Assembly: GCA_036227345.1 (NCBI GenBank)
Contig: CP109468.1
Span: 6,572,001-6,636,000, forward strand
Length of the DNA stretch: 64,000 bases
Source: Streptomyces sp. NBC_01463
GTDB taxonomy: Bacteria; Actinomycetota; Actinomycetes; Streptomycetales; Streptomycetaceae
Direction: 5' to 3'
Part shown: piece by piece, positions 1 to 5,848 of the stretch
Numbering within the stretch: the first letter of the stretch is position 1
Layout: each line of letters begins with the position of its first letter
The notes under the pieces: model-generated
What the model saw: the letters and a program-made list of their open reading frames with translations, nothing else
Databases searched by the model: none
Told to the model about the DNA's origin: nothing
Made by a program: the position numbers and the translations under genes

Positions 1-530
1 TGCGCACCCTGGTCTCCAGCGGCCTGGTACCGCCCACCCGGCTCTCCGAGGACGCGGCCGAGGGCGCCGTCGTACGGACCGTCGAGACGGACGACGACGA
101 GGCCGACGTGCCGGCCGAGACCGATCTGCGCGCCCTGCTCGCCCCGCACGCCGGCTCCCGGGTCAGTTTCGCGGAGCCCGGTGCCCCGGTGCTGCTCGCG
201 CCCGGGGCGGCCGGCGAACTGGCGGCCGCCGTCAGCGCGGCACTGGACAATGTCCGGGTGCACGCGGGGGAGAGCGCCCAGGCGTGGATCCTGGTCGAGG
301 ACTGGCCCGACGAGGTGATCGTCACGGTCCGGGACGACGGACCGGGCATCCCGGACGGGCGGCTCGCCCAGGCCGAGGGCGAGGGCCGCCTCGGCGTCGC
401 CCTCTCCATCCGCGGGCGGCTGCGCGATCTGGGCGGCACGGCAGAACTGATCTCGGTGCCCGGCCAGGGCACCGAGGTCGAACTGAAGGTTCCGAAGGTT
501 TCACGGGGGAAGGCGGGTTCAGTCCGATGA
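1..530 (+). CDS. Two-component sensor histidine kinase, C-terminal part
   Basis: The reading frame is open from the window edge, so only about the last 175 residues are present. They hold the HATPase_c domain: an N-box (AALDNVRVHAG), a G1 box (VRDDGPGIP) and a G2-like box (GEGRLGVALSIRGR). These bind the ATP used to autophosphorylate a His in the missing N-terminal part. The stop overlaps the start of the response regulator (ATGA), so the two are translationally coupled and very likely partners. The ATPase spacing resembles the MacS/NarX-type kinases common in Streptomyces. The input signal cannot be deduced because the sensor domain lies outside the window. Confidence 0.85.
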   Translation, partial: RTLVSSGLVPPTRLSEDAAEGAVVRTVETDDDEADVPAETDLRALLAPHAGSRVSFAEPGAPVLLAPGAAGELAAAVSAALDNVRVHAGESAQAWILVEDWPDEVIVTVRDDGPGIPDGRLAQAEGEGRLGVALSIRGRLRDLGGTAELISVPGQGTEVELKVPKVSRGKAGSVR

Positions 531-1222
531 GCGCAGCACACGAGGAGAACGCCGGGCAGCAGCGGCCGATCAGGGTGATGGTCGTCGACGACCACCCGAT
601 GTGGCGCGACGCCGTCGCCCGCGACCTCGCCGAGTCCGGCTTCGACGTGGTGGCGACGGCGGGCGACGGCCCGCAGGCCGTCCGCCGGGCCGGGGCCGTC
701 ACCCCCGACGTCCTGGTCCTCGACCTCAACCTGCCCGGGATGCCGGGCGTCCAGGTCTGCAAGGAACTCGTCGGATCGCAGCCGGGACTGCGGGTCCTGG
801 TGCTCTCCGCGAGCGGCGAGCACGCCGACGTCCTGGAGGCGGTCAAGTCCGGTGCCACCGGCTATCTGCTGAAGTCGGCGAGCACCCGGGAGCTGACCGA
901 CGCGGTCCGCTCCACCGCCGTCGGCGACCCGGTCTTCACCCCCGGCCTCGCCGGGCTCGTCCTCGGCGAGTACCGCAGACTGGCCTCCGAGCCCGCACCC
1001 GTCGCCTCGGACGAGCCGAAGGCCCCGCAGCTCACCGACCGGGAGACCGAGGTGCTGCGGCTGGTGGCCAAGGGACTCTCGTACAAGCAGATCGCCGAGC
1101 GCCTCGTCATCTCGCACCGCACCGTGCAGAACCACGTCCAGAACACCCTGGGCAAGCTCCAGTTGCACAACCGGGTGGAGCTCGTGCGGTACGCCATCGA
1201 GCGCGGACTCGACGACGTCTGA
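527..1222 (+). CDS. LuxR/NarL-family response regulator
   Basis: This is a 231-residue DNA-binding response regulator. The receiver domain (residues 16-130) has the acidic pair D21-D22, the phospho-acceptor D66 in LVLDLNLPG, and the conserved Lys near 116 (GYLLKSAS). A LuxR-type helix-turn-helix (about 168-230) carries LTDRETEVLRLVAKGLSYKQ, typical of the NarL/FixJ class. The ATG at 527 overlaps the kinase stop by four bases, which fixes the start and marks the two as a pair. The 310 bases after the stop before pfkA hold a terminal-inverted-repeat element. The target genes are unknown. Confidence 0.92.
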   Translation: MSAAHEENAGQQRPIRVMVVDDHPMWRDAVARDLAESGFDVVATAGDGPQAVRRAGAVTPDVLVLDLNLPGMPGVQVCKELVGSQPGLRVLVLSASGEHADVLEAVKSGATGYLLKSASTRELTDAVRSTAVGDPVFTPGLAGLVLGEYRRLASEPAPVASDEPKAPQLTDRETEVLRLVAKGLSYKQIAERLVISHRTVQNHVQNTLGKLQLHNRVELVRYAIERGLDDV

Positions 1223-1290
1223 GATCAACACCCGGACATTGCACGGGAATTGACCGTCCGACCCATCCCTCTGTGACCTGGATCACCCTT

Positions 1291-1488
1291 AGACTGACCG
1301 GCACATGAGGGGTGGCGTCGCGGGGCTGGGCACGCACTCCCCCAAGCTCTCGGCTTCACTCGAGCAGGGGGGACCCCCTCCGGCGTTGTCGTCAATCACC
1401 ATGGCTCTGCCATGGCTCACTCCTCCGCCTTGCAGCTGCACGCACCCAGCCCCGCTCCTTCTTCCACCCCTCATGTGCCGGGCAGTCT
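1291..1488. mobile_element. MITE-like element with 25-bp terminal inverted repeats
   Basis: Bases 1291-1315 and 1464-1488 are inverted repeats that match at 24 of 25 positions; the shared core is ccggcacatgaggggtgg and both outer ends begin agactg. The roughly 148-bp interior encodes no transposase. It contains a C-run/G-run segment at about 1338-1377, around tcggcttcactcgagcaggg, that I recognise as a recurrent Streptomyces intergenic sequence. No clear target duplication is visible in the flanks. The size, inverted ends and lack of coding content fit a non-autonomous miniature transposable element inserted between the regulator and pfkA. The transposase that would mobilise it is not in the window. 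Confidence 0.7.
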
Positions 1489-1532
1489 CAGCGTGGAACC
1501 GAGTGAGCTCACTTCGGCGAAGGGATGCTTCC

Positions 1533-2561
1533 ATGCGGGTCGGAGTACTGACCGGGGGCGGCGACTGCCCCGGGCTCAACGCGGTCATCCGCGCCCTCGT
1601 CCGCAAGGGCGTGCAGGAGTACGACTACGACTTCATCGGCTTCCGGGACGGCTGGCGCGGGGTGCTGGAGGGTGAGACGGTCCCGCTCTCCATCCCGGCG
1701 GTGCGCGGCATCCTGCCGCGCGGCGGCACCATCATCGGATCCTCGCGCACCAACCCGCTCAACGCCGAGCACGGTGTCCGCCGGGTGCGCGAGACCCTCG
1801 CCAAGTACGAGGTCGACGCGCTCGTCACGATCGGCGGCGAGGACACCCTCGGGGTGGCGGCCACCCTGTCCGACACGTACGCCGTCCCCTGCGTCGGCGT
1901 GCCCAAGACCATCGACAACGACCTGTCCGCCACCGACTACACCTTCGGCTTCGACACCGCCGTCGGCATCGCGACCGAGGCCATCGACCGGCTGCACACC
2001 ACGGCCGAGTCCCATATGCGGGTCCTCGTCGTCGAGGTGATGGGCCGCCACGCCGGCTGGATCGCGCTCCACTCGGGGCTGGCCGGCGGCGCCAACGTCA
2101 TCCTCATCCCGGAACAGCGCTTCGACATCGACCAGGTCTGCGCCTGGGTGACCTCCCGGTTCCGGGCGAGCTACGCGCCGATCGTGGTGGTCGCCGAGGG
2201 GGCGATGCCCGCCCACGGCGAACTGGTCCTCAAGGACGCCTCGCACGACTCCTTCGGCCATGTCCGGCTCTCCGGTGTCGGTGAGTGGCTGGCCAAGGAG
2301 ATCGAGAACCGCACCGGCAAGGAGGCCAGGACCACCGTGCTCGGCCATGTCCAGCGCGGCGGCACCCCCAGTGCCTTCGACCGCTGGCTGGCCACCCGCT
2401 TCGGGCTGCACGCCATCGACGCGGTGCGCGACGGCGACTTCGGGAAGATGGTCGCCCTGCGCGGCACGGACATCGTGCGGGTGCCGATCGCCGAGGCGAC
2501 CGCCCGGCTCAAGACGGTCGACCCGGCGCTCTACGCGGAGGTGGGGGTCTTCTTCGGCTGA
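1533..2561 (+). CDS. pfkA: 6-phosphofructokinase, PPi-type signature residues
   Basis: This 342-residue enzyme phosphorylates fructose 6-phosphate to fructose 1,6-bisphosphate in glycolysis. The N-terminal GGGDCPG loop and the catalytic PKTIDND and MGRHAGW motifs are present. The start is the ATG at 1533, after gaaggg and directly at the family N-terminus MRVGVLTGGGD; the open frame runs further upstream through the inverted-repeat element but has no family similarity there. In place of the GGDGS and PGTIDND of ATP enzymes it has GGEDT (Asp104) and PKTIDND (Lys125). This is the residue pair known from pyrophosphate-dependent enzymes, so the phosphoryl donor is uncertain. Streptomyces carry several pfkA paralogues. 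Confidence 0.93.
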   Translation: MRVGVLTGGGDCPGLNAVIRALVRKGVQEYDYDFIGFRDGWRGVLEGETVPLSIPAVRGILPRGGTIIGSSRTNPLNAEHGVRRVRETLAKYEVDALVTIGGEDTLGVAATLSDTYAVPCVGVPKTIDNDLSATDYTFGFDTAVGIATEAIDRLHTTAESHMRVLVVEVMGRHAGWIALHSGLAGGANVILIPEQRFDIDQVCAWVTSRFRASYAPIVVVAEGAMPAHGELVLKDASHDSFGHVRLSGVGEWLAKEIENRTGKEARTTVLGHVQRGGTPSAFDRWLATRFGLHAIDAVRDGDFGKMVALRGTDIVRVPIAEATARLKTVDPALYAEVGVFFG

Positions 2562-2679
2562 GCGGCGCGGCCGGCCCGGCGGACATATATTCGCGATGAC
2601 CGGCCTCGCGGGGCCGCCCGCGCTCGCCGGTGCGCGCGGGCGGGCCCCGCACCTCGCCCGCACCAGTCACGGAGACGTC

Positions 2680-3684
2680 GTGGAAATCCTGGCATTCGGA
2701 GTGCAGTCCGACGAGAAGCCGCTGATCGAGAAGGCCTTCGCCGGAAAGCACGAGGTGCGCTGTCTGGACGTCTTCCTCAACCAGGACACCGCACCCATCG
2801 CGGCGGGCTACGAGATCATCTCCACCAGCGTCAACGCCGACCTGGGCGGCAAGGTCCTGCAGTCCCTCGCCGCCGGCGGCACCCAGATGATCGCCCAGCG
2901 CTCCACCGGCTTCAACAACATCGACCTGGACGTCGCCGAACGCCTCGCCCTGCGGGTCGCCCGGGTCTCCTGGTACTCGCCCTACTCCGTCGCCGAATTC
3001 GCCTGGACGCTCGCCATGGCGGTCAACCGCCGCGTCGTCCGCGCCACCACCCGCACCCGGGACTTCGACTTCCGCCTCGACGGGCTCCTCGGCCGGGACA
3101 TGCACGGCCGCACCGCCGGCGTCATCGGCACCGGCAAGATCGGCGAGGCCTTCACCCGGATCGCCCACGGCTTCGGCATGAATCTGCTCGGCTGGGACGT
3201 CGCCGAGAACCCGGCCTGCACCGAGCTCGGCATGCGGTACGTCGACAAGGAGCAGCTCCTCGCCGAGTCCGACCTGATCAGCCTGCACGTCCCGCTGCTG
3301 CCCTCGACCCACCACATCATCGGCAGGGACGCCCTGGCACGCATGAGGGACGACGCGATCCTGATCAACTCCAGCCGCGGCGGACTCATCGACACCGCCG
3401 CCCTGGTCGGGGAGTTGCGGGCGGGCCGGTTCCTGGGCGTCGGACTCGACGTGTACGAGGCGGAGGCCGGGCTCTTCTTCCTCGACAAGTCCCTGGAGGG
3501 CGTCGACGACGACACCCTGGCCCGGCTCGTCACCTTCCCCAACGTGCTCGTCACCTCGCACCAGGCGTACTACACCGAGGACGCGCTGGGCCAGATCATC
3601 GGCGCCACCGTCCAGAACGTCGACGACTACCTGGCGGGCCGCCGCAGCGACAACGTCCTGGTCCCGGCCCGGTCCGGGACCTGA
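2680..3684 (+). CDS. ldhA: D-2-hydroxyacid (D-lactate) dehydrogenase
   Basis: This 334-residue NAD-dependent dehydrogenase probably interconverts pyruvate and D-lactate. The Rossmann glycine motif GVIGTGKIGEA, the catalytic Arg segment INSSRGGLID, the conserved Glu segment and the catalytic His in TSHQAYYTEDAL match the D-lactate dehydrogenase branch of the family. GTG 2680 is preferred because a GGAG lies seven bases upstream and the protein then begins at the family N-terminus (EILAFGVQ). An in-frame ATG at 2596 would add 28 low-complexity residues. It follows pfkA by 118 bases on the same strand, which suits fermentative disposal of glycolytic pyruvate. Substrate choice among 2-ketoacids is inferred. 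Confidence 0.88.
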   Translation: MEILAFGVQSDEKPLIEKAFAGKHEVRCLDVFLNQDTAPIAAGYEIISTSVNADLGGKVLQSLAAGGTQMIAQRSTGFNNIDLDVAERLALRVARVSWYSPYSVAEFAWTLAMAVNRRVVRATTRTRDFDFRLDGLLGRDMHGRTAGVIGTGKIGEAFTRIAHGFGMNLLGWDVAENPACTELGMRYVDKEQLLAESDLISLHVPLLPSTHHIIGRDALARMRDDAILINSSRGGLIDTAALVGELRAGRFLGVGLDVYEAEAGLFFLDKSLEGVDDDTLARLVTFPNVLVTSHQAYYTEDALGQIIGATVQNVDDYLAGRRSDNVLVPARSGT

Positions 3685-3711
3685 CGACGCCAGGGCCCGG
3701 ACCGGACGGGT

Positions 3712-5592
3712 TCAGCCGCGCACCGGCAGCCCCGCCAGCAGCTCGCCGACGATCGCCGCCCCGCGCAGCGTCAGCACCGACTCCGGATGGAACTGCACCG
3801 ACGCGAAGCCGGGCCCGCGCAGCGCGTGCAGCTCCCCGGTCGCCGGGTCCAGGCTCGTCGCGATTCCGTGCGCCGACAGCTCGGTGACGGCAGCCTCGTC
3901 GCAGCGCGCGGTGAAGCTGTTGTAGAAGCCGACGGTCTCCGGGCGTCCGAACAGGTCGATCCGGGTCTGCGCCCCCTGGTACGGCACGGTCTTGCGGACG
4001 ATCTCCAGCCCCAGCTCCGCCGCGATCAGCTCATGGCCCAGGCACACCCCGAGCAGCCCGTGCCGGTGGTCCCGGACGAGCTCCGCGGCCAGCGCGCGCA
4101 GCAGGACCATCTTCGGATCGGTCCGGTCGCCCGGATCGCCCGGCCCCGGGCCCAGCACGACGGGCCCCTCGTGCGCCCGGACGGTCTCGCGCAGCCCCGG
4201 CTCGTCGTAGCGGCGCACCGACACGTCGAGACCCGATGCGCGCAGCAGATGCCCCAGCATCGAGGTGAACGTGTCCTCGCCGTCGATCACCAGCGCATGG
4301 CCGGACAGCGTGTCGGTGCGCTCCTGCATCCGCAGCCAGAAGGGCGCCAGCCCGTCCCGCCTGGCATCCAGGGCCGCCCGCACCCGCGGGTCGTCGGCCA
4401 GCCGCGGCCGCGCCCCCTCGGCCTTCGGCCGGCCCGGCCGCACACCCAGCGCGGCCAGCACACCGGCCGCCTTCGCATGGGTCTCGGCGACCTCGCTCTC
4501 CGGGTCCGAGTGGCGCACCAGCGTCGCCCCGACCGGTACCCGCAGCTCCCCGGCGGCCGAGATGTCGGCGGTCCGGATCAGGATCGGCGAGTCCAGCGTC
4601 TGCGTGCCGTCGGGGGCCCGTCGCAGGAGCGCCAGCGCGCCCGCGTAGTAGCCGCGCCCGCCGGACTCGTACCGCTCGATCACCCGGCAGGCGTTCTGCA
4701 CGGGGGAGCCGGTGACCGTCGCCGCGAACATGGTCTCCTTCAGCACCTCCCGCACATCCAGCGAGGAACGCCCGCGCAACTCGTACTCCGTGTGCGCGAG
4801 ATGGGCCATCTCCTTGAGCCGCGGACCGATCACCACCCCGCCCATGTCGCCGACGGTGCACATCATCTTGAGCTCCTCGTCGACCACCATGGAGAGCTCC
4901 TCGGTCTCCTTGCGGTCACCGAGGAAGGCCAGCAGGTTCTCGGCGGTCGGCCCTTCGGCGGGGTAGCGGTACGTTCCGCTGATCGGGTTCATCACGACCG
5001 TCCCGCCGGACATCCGGACGTGCACCTCGGGGCTGGCCCCCACAAGCGTCCTGTCCCCGGTGTGCACGACGAACGTCCAGTAGGCGCCCCGCTCACCGGC
5101 CAGCAGCCGCCGGAACAACGCCAGCGCGTCCGCCCGGCCGAACCCCGGGATCTCACCGCGGAAGGTGCGCCGGATGACGAAGTTCGCGCCCTCGCCACGG
5201 CCGATCTCGTCCTCGATGACCCGCCGCACCGTCCCCGCGTACTCCTCGTCGGACACGTCGAACGCACCGTCCTCGACCCGCACCGCATGGCGGGGGAGCA
5301 GCTCCAGCGCCTCGTCGAGCGTCATCGTGTACGTCTCGTCCGCGAGGAGCACGGACAGCGGAGTGCCGTCGTCGCGGACGTCGAAGCCGCGCTCGGCGAT
5401 CTGCCGGAACGGCACCAGGGCGAGCGCGGGCGCCTCGCCCACCGGGATCCCGGCGAGCCGGTCCACCTCCCGGACCCGGCCGATCAGCACCTCGACGGTG
5501 TCGTGGTCGTGACCGGGGGTGCGCCTGCGCAGCAGGGCGAACGGCGGGCAGTCGTCGCCCAGGAGTCTGGAGATGATCGCGTGCGGTGCCAT
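3712..5592 (-). CDS. trpE: Anthranilate synthase, fused TrpE-TrpG
   Basis: This single 626-residue polypeptide joins both subunits of anthranilate synthase, the first committed step of tryptophan synthesis (chorismate + glutamine to anthranilate). The N-terminal two thirds is the chorismate-binding component, with conserved MNPISGTYRYP, KMMCTVGDMGG, ETMFAATVTGSP and GYYAGAL. From about residue 420 a class I glutamine amidotransferase follows, with the nucleophile Cys in LLGVCLGHE and the His-Glu pair in VQFHPES. ATG 5592 follows GGAAGGA at good spacing. The gene is preceded by a Trp leader peptide and attenuator, which supports tryptophan synthesis over a phenazine-type ADIC synthase of similar fused layout. 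It is convergent with ldhA. Confidence 0.95.
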   Translation of the reverse strand: MAPHAIISRLLGDDCPPFALLRRRTPGHDHDTVEVLIGRVREVDRLAGIPVGEAPALALVPFRQIAERGFDVRDDGTPLSVLLADETYTMTLDEALELLPRHAVRVEDGAFDVSDEEYAGTVRRVIEDEIGRGEGANFVIRRTFRGEIPGFGRADALALFRRLLAGERGAYWTFVVHTGDRTLVGASPEVHVRMSGGTVVMNPISGTYRYPAEGPTAENLLAFLGDRKETEELSMVVDEELKMMCTVGDMGGVVIGPRLKEMAHLAHTEYELRGRSSLDVREVLKETMFAATVTGSPVQNACRVIERYESGGRGYYAGALALLRRAPDGTQTLDSPILIRTADISAAGELRVPVGATLVRHSDPESEVAETHAKAAGVLAALGVRPGRPKAEGARPRLADDPRVRAALDARRDGLAPFWLRMQERTDTLSGHALVIDGEDTFTSMLGHLLRASGLDVSVRRYDEPGLRETVRAHEGPVVLGPGPGDPGDRTDPKMVLLRALAAELVRDHRHGLLGVCLGHELIAAELGLEIVRKTVPYQGAQTRIDLFGRPETVGFYNSFTARCDEAAVTELSAHGIATSLDPATGELHALRGPGFASVQFHPESVLTLRGAAIVGELLAGLPVRG

Positions 5593-5655
5593 CGGTGGTG
5601 TTCCTTCCACTGGAATCAACGTGAATCAGCTGGGAGGAACGGCCCGTCAACACGG

Positions 5656-5679
5656 AAAAGGCCGCCCCTCGGGCGGCCT
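5656..5679 (-). terminator. trp attenuator terminator
   Basis: A perfect 9-bp stem (aggccgccc, loop ctc) lies between the leader peptide stop and trpE. On the trpE strand it is followed by a short T run. When Trp-tRNA is plentiful the ribosome should pass the leader Trp codons and let this hairpin terminate transcription. The mechanism is known for Streptomyces trpE leaders; the details here are inferred. Confidence 0.8.
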
Positions 5680-5701
5680 CTGCGTCGGTGTGTACGCGCG
5701 A

Positions 5702-5758
5702 TCAGTGGGCCGCCGGATGAGCGGTCCACCACCAATTACGGGTCGAGTGCGCGAACAT
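5702..5758 (-). CDS. trpL: Tryptophan leader peptide
   Basis: This 18-residue open frame reads MFAHSTRNWWWTAHPAAH. Three consecutive Trp codons in such a short peptide, just upstream of a terminator hairpin and the anthranilate synthase gene, are the hallmark of ribosome-mediated attenuation. A TAGGGT -10 box (5765-5770) lies only six bases before its ATG, so the transcript is probably leaderless and the ribosome loads at the 5' end. The peptide itself has no expected function after synthesis. Confidence 0.9.
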   Translation of the reverse strand: MFAHSTRNWWWTAHPAAH

Positions 5759-5764
5759 GCCCGA

Positions 5765-5770
5765 ACCCTA
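5765..5770 (-). promoter_or_regulatory. -10 box of the trp leader (leaderless)
   Basis: TAGGGT on the reverse strand, six bases before the leader peptide ATG. No good -35 hexamer is seen at 16-19 bases. The spacing predicts that transcription starts at or next to the ATG. Confidence 0.5.
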
Positions 5771-5787
5771 ACCCATCACGACGCACG

Positions 5788-5826
5788 AAGGGGCCCGATC
5801 CGCCCAGCGGGCGGACCGGACCCCTT
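5788..5826 (-). terminator. Terminator of the amidase gene
   Basis: A roughly 18-bp imperfect hairpin (aaggggtccggtccgccc arm, loop about 3 nt, two wobble pairs) lies 23 bases after the amidase stop and just upstream of the trp leader promoter. It would insulate the trp leader from read-through. Confidence 0.7.
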
Positions 5827-5848
5827 CACCGGCCTGATCCGACGAGGA

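Noticed and set aside
1305..1532. N-terminal extension of phosphofructokinase through the inverted-repeat element
   Set aside because: The extension has no family similarity and the ATG at 1533 has its own ribosome site.
3712..5592. Fused TrpE-TrpG read as a PhzE-type ADIC synthase of a secondary-metabolite cluster
   Set aside because: A Trp leader peptide and attenuator precede it and no phenazine or other biosynthetic genes are near.
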